A stretch of 38,206 nucleotides of DNA from Pollutimonas subterranea (GCF_002849655.1 NZ_PDNW01000027.1:1-38206), one strand, 5' to 3'. Counted from the first letter of the stretch, positions 24,860 through 31,895 are shown. Numbers and translations: made by a program. Notes: generated from the letters alone by a model not told the origin.

Positions 24860-27209
24860 GAGTGCTCCGATCAGGGGCGAGCGGCGAGCCCGCAGCGTTG
24901 AGAGGCGAGGAAGAGGATGTTGCGGCGGCACTACGCGGAGCCAGCCGGACCCGCCGTAGCAGCAGCGCGTTGAGAGCCACGATGACTGAACTACCCGACA
25001 TCGAAAGAGCAGCAACCTCGGGTGACAGCGTAAAGGGGTACAGCACGCCGGCTGCCAACGGAAAGGCGAACACGTTGTAGCCGACCGCCCAGGCCAGGTT
25101 CTGGTGCATCTTACGCAGCGTCGCTCGGGCTACGGTAATCGCTCGGACAACGTCGTGCGGATCGCTGCGCATCAGGACGATGTCCGCGCTGTCGATAGCC
25201 ACGTCCGTACCGGCGCCGATTGCAAAGCCGACGTCGGCCTGCGTAAGTGCCGGGGCGTCGTTGATGCCGTCGCCGACCATGCCGACCTTGAGACCCTGCG
25301 CTTGCAGCTTTTTGACTTCGTCGGCCTTGCCCCCAGGCAACACATCAGCCAGCACGATATCGATCCCGAGATCTCGAGCCACGCGCTCGGCGGTCGGCCG
25401 GTTGTCGCCAGTGATCATGGCGACCTTTATGCTGCGCCGGTGCAGCTCATCGATTGCCGCGCGCGAGGTCTCACGGATCGCGTCAGCAATTGCAATAAGG
25501 CCTACGAGCTGACCACCGACAGCGGTAAAGATTACCGTGCGACCTGCGCCGGTTAGACGCTGCGCGTCGACTTCCAAGACGCGAAGGTCGATACCATGTT
25601 CCACCATGAGCAGGCGGTTGCCAAGCAACACCTGCACCTCGTCGACCATGCCCATGGCGCCTTGCCCATCGATGTTGGTGAAGGCCACAGCACGTTCTGA
25701 TATCGGACCGGCACGCTTGAGGATGGCCTGTGCCAGGGGATGCTCGGAGTGCGCTTCCACAGCAGCGGCGACCGCAAGCAGCCGTTCCTGCGTCCAATCC
25801 GCCGCGATGGCCATCTCGACGACTTCCGGCGCGCCCACGGTCAAAGTGCCGGTCTTGTCGAAAATCACGACGTCCAGCCGGGCGCTCTTTTCGATGGATT
25901 CCGCATGCTTAAAAAGGATGCCGTGGCGGGCACCTAACCCCGTCCCAATCATAATCGCCATGGGTGTCGCCAATCCAAGAGCGTCCGGACAAGCAATTAC
26001 AAAAACCGTAATCGTGAGCGTGAGAGCAAAGAGCAACGGCTGGCCCAACCACCAGAACCACACGGCGAACGTCCCCAAGCCGATCACGATGGCTGCAAGC
26101 ACGAGCCATTGCGAGGCGCGGTCGGCGAGCAACTGGGCGGGCGCCTTGGAATTCTGTGCGTCCTGCACAAGTTTGATGATCTGTGCGAGCGCGGTGTCAC
26201 TGCCGATTTTGGTGGCGCTGTAGGTAAACGCGCCACTCTTGTTGATCGACCCAGCGACCACGAGTGCGCCTGGATCCTTGCGCACAGGCATGGATTCTCC
26301 GGTCAGCATCGACTCATCGACCTGGGAGCTGCCTTCCGTCACAACCCCGTCAACAGGGACTTTTGCACCCGGGCGCACGACCACTAGGTCACCGATCAAC
26401 ACCTCCGCGGTCGCCATCTCAATCTCTTGACCGCTGCGTCGCACGACGGCGCGCGGCGGTGAGAGCTTCAGCAGGGCCTTCATCGCATCCGAAGCACCGG
26501 CGCGGGCCCGCATCTCGAGCCAGTGACCTAGCAGGACAAAAGTGAGCAGGACGGCGGACGCCTCGAAAAAGTTGGGACCGTCGAAGAGAAACGTTGAAGC
26601 TATACTAAACCCGTAGCCGGTGCCGACGCTCAGTAGCACCAGCACCGCCATATCGAGAACGCCGCGCCGCAGCGAGCGAACCGCGGCGGCGAAGAATGGC
26701 CACCCGGGATACAGCACCGCGCCGGTCGCCAGCAGGAATAGCCAGACATTCTCTCGCAGACCGAAAGGAACGGGCGGCGGTTCCGTCATGCCCATCGGCG
26801 ACCATAGGAATACCGGGATCGCAAAGGCGAGCGCGACCAGAAAGCGGCGGCGCATATCGCGGGCTGCGGCATGCAAATCGTTTCCATGGTGCATGCCGGC
26901 GTGCGCGTCATGGGCCTCCGCATGCGCGCTGTGCGGCTGCTTACGCCCAACTTCTGGCGTCGGCTCGGCATCTTGCCCCACCGCCTCACAATCGAATCCG
27001 CATTTCCTGATCGCGGCGGCGACCGCCCCGGTCGAGAGACTAGTAGGATCGAAGGACACTTGCAGGCTCGCATTGGCGTAGTTGGCGGATACTGCGGTGA
27101 CGCCTGGTACGGCCGCGATTACTTTCTCTAGGGTGCGCGCGCATCCGGCGCTCACCATGCCGCCAATAGGCCAAGTGCGCGTCCTCGCAGCTGTTTTATG
27201 GACAGGCAT
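24852..27209 (-). CDS. P1B-type metal ATPase with CPD metal-site motif and degenerate HMA domain
   Basis: The protein has 785 residues from ATG 27209. An N-terminal HMA-fold domain has the metal loop GGMVSAGC, where the first Cys of CXXC is Ser20 and only Cys23 remains. A His-rich linker follows (HSAHAEAHDAHAGMHHGNDLH). The ATPase core is complete: MLTGESMPV, phosphorylation Asp451 (DKTGTLTVG), [19 protein letters not shown]. The transmembrane metal motif is CPD (407-409), not CPC as in CopA at 10713. Substrate is therefore uncertain; Cu export is the default family guess. The start is joined to the methyltransferase-like gene as TGATG. Confidence 0.88.
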   Translation of the reverse strand: MPVHKTAARTRTWPIGGMVSAGCARTLEKVIAAVPGVTAVSANYANASLQVSFDPTSLSTGAVAAAIRKCGFDCEAVGQDAEPTPEVGRKQPHSAHAEAHDAHAGMHHGNDLHAAARDMRRRFLVALAFAIPVFLWSPMGMTEPPPVPFGLRENVWLFLLATGAVLYPGWPFFAAAVRSLRRGVLDMAVLVLLSVGTGYGFSIASTFLFDGPNFFEASAVLLTFVLLGHWLEMRARAGASDAMKALLKLSPPRAVVRRSGQEIEMATAEVLIGDLVVVRPGAKVPVDGVVTEGSSQVDESMLTGESMPVRKDPGALVVAGSINKSGAFTYSATKIGSDTALAQIIKLVQDAQNSKAPAQLLADRASQWLVLAAIVIGLGTFAVWFWWLGQPLLFALTLTITVFVIACPDALGLATPMAIMIGTGLGARHGILFKHAESIEKSARLDVVIFDKTGTLTVGAPEVVEMAIAADWTQERLLAVAAAVEAHSEHPLAQAILKRAGPISERAVAFTNIDGQGAMGMVDEVQVLLGNRLLMVEHGIDLRVLEVDAQRLTGAGRTVIFTAVGGQLVGLIAIADAIRETSRAAIDELHRRSIKVAMITGDNRPTAERVARDLGIDIVLADVLPGGKADEVKKLQAQGLKVGMVGDGINDAPALTQADVGFAIGAGTDVAIDSADIVLMRSDPHDVVRAITVARATLRKMHQNLAWAVGYNVFAFPLAAGVLYPFTLSPEVAALSMSGSSVIVALNALLLRRVRLAPRSAAATSSSSPLNAAGSPLAPDRSTHE

Positions 27210-27871
27210 CAAAGTTCCCCTTCGTGTGAATCATGAGCTCGCCGGCGTCGAGGCAGGAATGCGGGCACCTCGCGCATGTAGCGGGCGTAATCGTCGCCAA
27301 AACGAGCCAAACTGTCGCGCTCCTCACGCCGAGCCAACCGCGCATAGGCCCACAGCAGCACGGGGTAGAAGATAATCGTGATCAACGTCGGCCACTGTAG
27401 TAAGAATCCAGTCAGCACTAGGGCAAATGCCACGTATTGCGGATGGCGGATGCGTGCGTAGATGCCCTCCCGCGCGACCCGACCCTCGCGCTGTGCCTGG
27501 TACAAGATCGGCCAGGCAGACGCCAGCAGCCAGAACCCACCGCCCATCAGCACGAAACTCGCCAAATGAAACGGCCCAAAATGCGGGTTGGCGCGCCATC
27601 CGAACCACATTTCAAGCAAGTGCCCTGCGTCATGGCTGAGCCAGTCTACTTGTGGATAGGTCGCGCTCAGCCAGCCGGACAGCAGGTAAAGCGTGAGCGG
27701 AAACCCGTACATCTCAGCAAACAACGCCACGACAAACGCCGAGAACATCCCAAACCCCCGCCAATCCCATCGGGTCAACGGCTTATAAAAGCTCCAAGCG
27801 AAGAAGATAAAGAATGCTGCGTTAATGGCGGCAAGGAGCCATAGGCCATATTCGCCTTGAGATTCATGCAT
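27209..27871 (-). CDS. Isoprenylcysteine carboxyl methyltransferase-like membrane protein
   Basis: From ATG 27871 the protein has 220 residues and about five transmembrane segments. The C-terminal half carries the ICMT/PEMT signature GIYARIRHPQYVAFALVLTGFLLQWPT, followed by ARREERDSLARFGDDYARYMREVPAFLP. CzcN-type proteins of this family occur in metal-resistance clusters with unknown substrate. AGGAAGG precedes the ATG. It starts one base after the DUF2933 stop and runs into the ATPase gene. A decayed copy lies on the other strand at 28759. Confidence 0.85.
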   Translation of the reverse strand: MHESQGEYGLWLLAAINAAFFIFFAWSFYKPLTRWDWRGFGMFSAFVVALFAEMYGFPLTLYLLSGWLSATYPQVDWLSHDAGHLLEMWFGWRANPHFGPFHLASFVLMGGGFWLLASAWPILYQAQREGRVAREGIYARIRHPQYVAFALVLTGFLLQWPTLITIIFYPVLLWAYARLARREERDSLARFGDDYARYMREVPAFLPRRRRAHDSHEGEL

Positions 27872-27872
27872 G

Positions 27873-28175
27873 TCAGTGCCTTCCTGAAGATGTATCGGAG
27901 CTGTCCTTCGATGAAGCGCTATCGCGCATACTGGCATGTCCGCCATCGGGCGGGCGATCCGCTTTGTTCTCGTCATCATCACGACCGTGGTCACCATGAC
28001 CGCCGTGCATGAACTTATGCATTAAGGGACACAGCAGTAGAAGGCCCAACGGCAACCAGCGCAGCGATCCCGCGAGATGAGCACGGTGCTCCGCAATTAG
28101 GTAAAACGCTGCCAGCGCTAGGAAGACCCAGAGAGTCCAGCGCCGGCGCTTAGGCGAGGTGTGGTTGATAGACAT
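27873..28175 (-). CDS. DUF2933 small membrane protein
   Basis: The 100-residue protein has one or two hydrophobic segments (WTLWVFLALAAFYLIAEH and WLPLGLLLLCPLMH), the DUF2933 layout. The metal-ligand-like tail HKFMHGGHGDHGRDD is rich in His and Asp. DUF2933 proteins are typical of copper and silver clusters; their job is unknown. The gene lies directly before the methyltransferase-like gene. A second, plus-strand DUF2933 gene is at 29671. Confidence 0.82.
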   Translation of the reverse strand: MSINHTSPKRRRWTLWVFLALAAFYLIAEHRAHLAGSLRWLPLGLLLLCPLMHKFMHGGHGDHGRDDDENKADRPPDGGHASMRDSASSKDSSDTSSGRH

Positions 28176-28485
28176 GGAAGTGCCCTCTGCGAATGGCGCC
28201 GGGATGGCGAGCAGTTTTGGAAGGAGTCGATATCGACGTAAGGCTTACATTTGTAGCAATTTCATTGCGTTTAGCCCGGATGCGCCTCGGGTCTTCATCG
28301 CCTAGACTGGCGGTTCGTGCGCGCACACTGGGTTCGCACGGTCGAAACCGGCTTGAGCCATGTGGGTCATACTTCCCCGCTCCCTCGTGCGATCCGAAGT
28401 AACGGCGGCTCAAGTACGTACCGCTTTTCTTAATCTTTCTCGAGATGCCCGACGTTGAAACGACCCACTCGGTTAGTCGTTTCAT
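28150..28485 (-). CDS. Small basic protein of unknown function, first gene of the operon
   Basis: From ATG 28485 the frame encodes 111 residues starting MKRLTEWVVSTSGISRKIKK, with no membrane segment or signal peptide. It is strongly basic in the middle (RRIRAKRNE) and I recognise no family. Evidence that it is translated: a perfect AGGAG eight bases before the ATG, and a CopR-type promoter about 75 bases upstream of the likely leader end. Its last 26 bases overlap the start of the DUF2933 gene. It could also be a leader peptide or a decayed gene whose 5' end alone is preserved. Confidence 0.5.
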   Translation of the reverse strand: MKRLTEWVVSTSGISRKIKKSGTYLSRRYFGSHEGAGKYDPHGSSRFRPCEPSVRARTASLGDEDPRRIRAKRNEIATNVSLTSISTPSKTARHPGAIRRGHFHVYQPHLA

Positions 28486-28567
28486 GCGCACATCTCCTAA
28501 TTAGTTCGAAGTTGAAATCCGGCAAGCCCGGCGCGGTATGGACTGAATTGCACTGAACAACGGTTTC

Positions 28568-28623
28568 AATATATCTAAGCGCCCCTTTCAATCCGATGAC
28601 TCCACAATTACATTTTTGTAATC
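28568..28623 (-). promoter_or_regulatory. CopR-type box D with -10, driving the 28485-17416 operon
   Basis: The 18-base core aattaca-tttt-tgtaatc (28606-28623) has perfect ATTACA/TGTAAT half-sites. On the minus strand TATATT (28573-28568) begins 33 bases past the core, the same distance as at boxes A and C. The next gene in that direction is the small basic protein at 28485, followed by the long minus-strand operon. The plus-strand direction leads only into a pseudogene. Confidence 0.65.
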
Positions 28624-28758
28624 ACAGCAAACAGAACCACTCGTTTGGGGTGGACTTCCACGAACAGCTCAAGCATCAAAGCGCTTATTCACGGCTTGGT
28701 GAAGCCCGTTTGTCCTCGTTTTAACCGTGCTGAATCGGCCTACGGGCTATAGTCACTG

Positions 28759-29106
28759 GTGATTCTCTACTCTGCGACCTCCGCTTTCGGTTTTTTCAAA
28801 CCGACCACCGGGCGAGACTGGCGAACATTCAAGGCGTCTACGGCATTCGTTGTAGCTTTGTTCGTGGAAATGTATGGCTTCCCACTGACGCTTTACCTGT
28901 TCTCAGGATGGCTTCAGAAGCGCTTCCCAACCGACGAGCCACTGTCGCACGACGGTTGGCCACTCGTGGTCGACGCTGTTCGAGTCGAAAGTAGATCTGC
29001 ACTTCGGTGAGTTGCACACGACTAGCTAGTTTTTCCTGGAATATGGTTTCTATCTGCTGTCCGGCTTGGAGCGCGCCGAAATCGATCGCTATCCGGAACC
29101 GGGATA
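28759..29106 (+). pseudogene. Decayed copy of the isoprenylcysteine methyltransferase-like gene
   Basis: The plus-strand frame from 28759 reads [13 protein letters not shown], then [27 protein letters not shown], close to [24 protein letters not shown] of the gene at 27209. After about 28975 the frame shifts: [16 protein letters not shown], a TAG stop, then FFLEYGFYLLSGLERAE follow in another frame before the homology ends near 29106. It lacks the conserved C-terminal catalytic half (RHPQY). It is inverted relative to the intact gene. Confidence 0.8.
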
Positions 29107-29125
29107 GAATCGGTAGCGATATTGC

Positions 29126-29156
29126 TTGACCTTGTCACGATGGGAAGGTTTATCTT
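29126..29156 (+). promoter_or_regulatory. CueR-type (MerR-family) copper promoter
   Basis: The -35 TTGACC (29126-29131) and -10 TATCTT (29151-29156) are separated by 19 bases, the long spacer characteristic of MerR-family promoters. Between them lies ccttgtcacgatgggaagg (29130-29148), one base from the well-known CueR operator ccttgccacgatgggaagg. It points to the HMA chaperone gene at 29260 with a leader of about 97 bases. No cueR gene is in the window. Confidence 0.8.
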
Positions 29157-29259
29157 GTTATTGGCAGAACGCAATGTGGGACTGCCGGGTAGAGGAAACC
29201 GAGGCGACCTACCGGCTCACCCTACCCTTCGGATCGAATTGACACCTAAGGAGTAACGT

Positions 29260-29571
29260 ATGGAACAAATCGAATTTAAGGTAGCAGGAATGACTTGCGG
29301 CGCCTGCGTCGCCCGAGTGACCCGGACACTTCTCAGCATACCGGGGGTGCGTAACGCCGAGGTGGACCTTGCGCGGGGCATGGCGCGCGCCCAAGTGGAC
29401 GACATCGCTGCGGTACAACCTGCCTTGCTACAGGCTCTCGCGGCGGCGGGCTACCCTTCTGAGCCGCTGACCGGCAGCGCAGTCAGTGTGGAAGGCACTC
29501 AAGGAGCCGCCCCTGGGGGCTCTAGCAGCGACCCTCGAGCAAACCGCGGGGGATGCTGCTGCGGGCACTGA
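29260..29571 (+). CDS. HMA-domain copper chaperone (CopZ-like) with Cys-rich tail
   Basis: The 103-residue protein is an HMA domain (about 1-70) with the canonical Cu(I) site GMTCGACVARV (Cys13, Cys16). A Gly/Ser/Pro-rich linker and a C-terminal RGGCCCGH follow, giving a second potential metal site. Such chaperones carry Cu(I) in the cytoplasm to P1B ATPases. The ATG has AAGGAG at a good distance and lies behind a CueR-type promoter. It fits as partner for CopA, and its intact CXXC contrasts with the degenerate HMA of the ATPase at 24852. Confidence 0.87.
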   Translation: MEQIEFKVAGMTCGACVARVTRTLLSIPGVRNAEVDLARGMARAQVDDIAAVQPALLQALAAAGYPSEPLTGSAVSVEGTQGAAPGGSSSDPRANRGGCCCGH

Positions 29572-29670
29572 GCCTGGCGAAGTAGCTGGTCGATATTTCG
29601 CCGAACACGCTGATGGCCTCCCGTATCCTAGAAAGACTAGACTCAGCCATCCCAATTGGAGATCCTACAC

Positions 29671-29940
29671 ATGAACCATCATCCGTCCGACCCCGAGCAC
29701 CTGCGGCCATCTACCTCGTTTTGGGCGCGTCCGGGGGCCAAGGCTTGGATTTCCCTCGTCCTAGTGACGGGTTTTTACCTACTGCGGGAGCATTGGGGGC
29801 ATATCGCCGGTTGGTGGCCTTATTTACTCCTTGCAGCCTGTCCGCTGATACATCTGATGCATGGGCACGGCGGACACCAACATGGCAATTCGAGCGAACC
29901 AGATTTGACGCAGCGTGACGAAACAACCGAAGGTAAATAA
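29671..29940 (+). CDS. DUF2933 small membrane protein, second copy
   Basis: From ATG 29671 (GGAG eight bases upstream) the protein has 89 residues with hydrophobic segments AWISLVLVTGFYLLREHW and WWPYLLLAACPLIH, followed by the His-rich tail MHGHGGHQHG. It has the same layout as the DUF2933 protein at 27873, so the two are paralogues read in opposite directions. It lies 99 bases behind the copper chaperone, probably on the CueR-controlled transcript. Confidence 0.82.
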   Translation: MNHHPSDPEHLRPSTSFWARPGAKAWISLVLVTGFYLLREHWGHIAGWWPYLLLAACPLIHLMHGHGGHQHGNSSEPDLTQRDETTEGK

Positions 29941-29980
29941 GATCGCTGCTGCTGGCAACGGTGACTATCCGCCCGAGGAG

Positions 29981-29999
29981 GCGGCGATAACGTCGCCGC
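29981..29999 (+). terminator. Hairpin between the DUF2933 gene and the kinase remnant
   Basis: The arms gcggcga and tcgccgc pair perfectly around a 5-base loop, 41 bases after the DUF2933 stop. There is no T-run, so it may be a weak or factor-dependent terminator shared by convergent transcripts. Confidence 0.4.
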
Positions 30000-30058
30000 T
30001 AAAGCGCCCAGTGCGTAGTTACCTTTCAGAACCGCCAGTCGATCTACTTACTTAATAG

Positions 30059-30478
30059 TTAACTGTTGTAAGTCGCGCGATCTCGATCCCGAGGAAGTTT
30101 GATCTCAAAAACTATTTGCCCATCCTCATTTTTTGCAGTAATGGTGCCGCCATGTGTGTCAATAATCGATTTGACAATGGCTAGGCCTAAACCGGCTCCG
30201 TCGCCCTTACGTTGGCGTGAAGGATCCGCGCGGTAAAATCGGTCAAACAATCTGGGAAGATGTTCGGAATTAATCACTAGTCCCGGGTTTTTCACACAAA
30301 TAATCACCATATCGTTGCTGTTCGCTGCTAGTGAAACTGTGACCGCTCGACCCGCAGGGGTATAGCGTATGGCATTGGATAAAAGATTACTCAGCGCGCG
30401 GCGCATCATCAATCTATCGCCTTGAATACGTACGACTGGACCTTCGCGCATCAATGAAACGGAGCGTTCTTCGGCCCA
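30059..30478 (-). pseudogene. Truncated sensor histidine kinase (ATPase domain only)
   Basis: The frame ending at 30059 encodes about 140 residues of a HATPase_c domain. The N-box is RRALSNLLSNAIRYTPAG, then FDRFYRADPSRQRKG (F-box), GAGLGLAIVKSIIDTHGG (G2-box). The sensor, HAMP and His-phosphoacceptor domains are missing. Upstream of WAEERSVSLM the sequence becomes an IS5-type transposase fragment in another frame. The subfamily resembles CusS/CopS-type heavy-metal sensor kinases, plausible in this setting, but the ligand domain is absent. A kinase of this length cannot sense or phosphorylate by itself. Confidence 0.85.
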
Positions 30479-30630
30479 CGCCCGTTGCCAGCCTTTGGAT
30501 ACACCGGTTCGATCAACGCGGTGAGTCTGGCCCACGTAATCACTGTATCCATCTCGGCAAGGAACACTTCACGGCGGGTTTGTTTGCGTTTGCCGGCGAA
30601 CTCGGCGTCAGAAAAACTCAGTTGGCTCAT
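30478..30630 (-). pseudogene. IS5-family transposase N-terminal fragment
   Basis: ATG 30630 begins MSQLSFSDAEFAGKRKQTRR, then EVFLAEMDTVITWARLTALI and EPVYPKAGNGR, the standard opening of IS5-group transposases (LSFxDAExxxKRKxTRRExFLAEMxxVIPW). Homology stops after GNGR where the kinase sequence starts. No DDE catalytic residues remain. Confidence 0.82.
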
Positions 30631-30714
30631 GGACAATGATCTCAAAGCAGGTGGTCAATACTGGGCATAACATTACATCAATTCCTCAACAGCGGGGACT
30701 TGTTCAGAGTTTCC
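30478..30714 (-). mobile_element. IS5-type element remnant
   Basis: One IS end and the first ~50 transposase codons remain. On the minus strand the end ggaaactctgaacaagtcc begins at 30714 and is flanked outside by TTAG (30715-30718), matching the YTAR target preference of IS5. The transposase starts at 30630. At about 30478 the element breaks off into kinase sequence, so its other end was lost together with the 5' part of the kinase gene. Confidence 0.7.
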
Positions 30715-30745
30715 TTAGGTCGCCATTGCGCGCTATTAAATCAAA

Positions 30746-30763
30746 CATTACAGAGCTGAAATG
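30746..30763 (+). promoter_or_regulatory. Imperfect CopR-type box E
   Basis: The element reads cattaca-gagc-tgaaatg, one mismatch from the cattaca-N4-tgtaatg pattern. TATGTA begins 32 bases past the core (30795), close to the 33-base spacing seen at the three better boxes. It lies 160 bases before the repeat protein at 30924 and could serve it and the downstream cus genes. Confidence 0.45.
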
Positions 30764-30923
30764 AACCTAGCAGCGTCCTTAATGCGGATGACGAATATGT
30801 AATAACGGCGTCACGCGATTGTTCGGTAACCCTCGTTAAAGTAGTCATGTTGGTAATTAAACCGGCACCGCGATACAGCGGCATTGCCGCATGTCGGACT
30901 ATAAACTTTAAGAGGTACTCAAG

Positions 30924-31307
30924 ATGAATTTACGCACCAAAACTATTATGACCCTACTTGCCGCGGCTCTAACTATCCCCACCACGGGATTTGCTGCCTG
31001 GATCCCGGACGGCACCGAACAAGGCGGGTATGAAGCATACGACTCGACAAATAATAAAACGCGCGCTCAAGTACTCCAAGAATTACAAGAGGCTAAGCAA
31101 AGTTCACATTGGAGCATGCACCAAGGTGAAGCTACCGGAAGTTGGTCAGAACCGACGGCTGAACCCGCCAAAACCCGTGTTGTCGTTCAGCAAGATTTAC
31201 AAGAGGCTAAGCAAAGCTCCCATTGGGACACACATCAAGGTCAAGCTACCGGAACGTGGTCAGAACCGACGGCTGAACCCGCCAAAACCCGTGCTGCCGT
31301 TCAGTAA
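30924..31307 (+). CDS. Exported DUF4148-like repeat protein, probably cut short by a nonsense codon
   Basis: The frame has 127 residues with a signal peptide (MNLRTKTIMTLLAAALTIPTTGFA). Repeats of 38 residues begin KTRAQVLQELQEAKQ (45), KTRVVVQQDLQEAKQ (83) and KTRAAVQ (121), each followed in full copies by SSHW...HQG.ATG.WSEPTAEPA. The KTR-VxxEL pattern resembles DUF4148 proteins, common in Burkholderiales. A TAA replaces the expected CAA (VQQDL) at codon 128. Beyond it the same frame continues ELRDMTQEDKAYIQNFYTGA to a TAA at 31368, so the ancestral protein was about 148 residues. Function unknown. Ribosome binding site AAGAGG. Confidence 0.75.
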   Translation: MNLRTKTIMTLLAAALTIPTTGFAAWIPDGTEQGGYEAYDSTNNKTRAQVLQELQEAKQSSHWSMHQGEATGSWSEPTAEPAKTRVVVQQDLQEAKQSSHWDTHQGQATGTWSEPTAEPAKTRAAVQ

Positions 31308-31370
31308 GAACTTCGCGACATGACTCAGGAAGACAAGGCGTATATCCAGAATTTTTACACTGGAGCCTAA
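31056..31370 (+). repeat. 114-base coding tandem repeat, two full copies and a partial third
   Basis: Copies start at 31056, 31170 and 31284 with a period of 114 bases (38 codons). Copies 1 and 2 share long identical runs such as caagaggctaagcaaag and the following cagaaccgacggctgaaccc. The third copy diverges after its first seven codons, where the TAA occurs. High identity suggests recent duplication inside the gene. Confidence 0.85.
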
Positions 31371-31490
31371 TTCCGCACCGGTCTTTTTGGATCGTTGTCG
31401 GGCCGATAAGCTTTGCGGGTCGGCCAACTTCAACACCGGCCGTAATCCACTTCAAGCAGCTTCTCATTTAATTAAACGTCACGCACCTCG

Positions 31491-31895
31491 ATGATCGTAC
31501 TCCGCGGTTCTCAGCTTACGGCATTGCTCTTTGCCCTCGTTAGCACTGTGTTTATGCAACTGGCGTTGGCTGGAGGCACGTGTATTGAGCACGCCCGGAT
31601 GCGCAGTGTAGACGCGATCGCCATACCCCAAGACGCTAGTGCCAAACTAGCGTCAGCTTGCGATCATGCCGATATAAGCGCGCCTACGACGTGCGCGGCT
31701 CACACACAAACCGCCTATCAATCGCTTGATAGGCATCAAGCGCCCCAGGTCAAACCATTCGTCGTCGTGACGACTATGCTTGTCAGTGGATTTAGCCCGA
31801 CGCCGCGTCAGGCCACTGCGTCTTTCCAAGCCGTATCTTTGCAGCGAACGACAGCACAGGCTCTCGCTATCCGACATTGTTGCTTCCGTATTTGA
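31491..31895 (+). CDS. Small secreted protein of unknown function preceding cusC
   Basis: The 134-residue protein has a signal peptide (QLTALLFALVSTVFMQLALA), a mature part with spaced cysteines (GGTCIEH, SACDHAD, TTCAAH), and the C-terminal IRHCCFRI. Proteins with such an N-terminus and a CCFRI ending are found just before cusC genes in copper clusters, though I know no assigned function. It lies 74 bases before cusC on the same strand. Cys/His content would allow metal binding. Confidence 0.65.
   Translation: MIVLRGSQLTALLFALVSTVFMQLALAGGTCIEHARMRSVDAIAIPQDASAKLASACDHADISAPTTCAAHTQTAYQSLDRHQAPQVKPFVVVTTMLVSGFSPTPRQATASFQAVSLQRTTAQALAIRHCCFRI

Noticed and set aside
31401-31425. Inverted repeat ggccga/tcggcc before the secreted protein gene
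   Set aside because: The stem is only six bases with a 13-base loop and no T-run; too weak to call a terminator.
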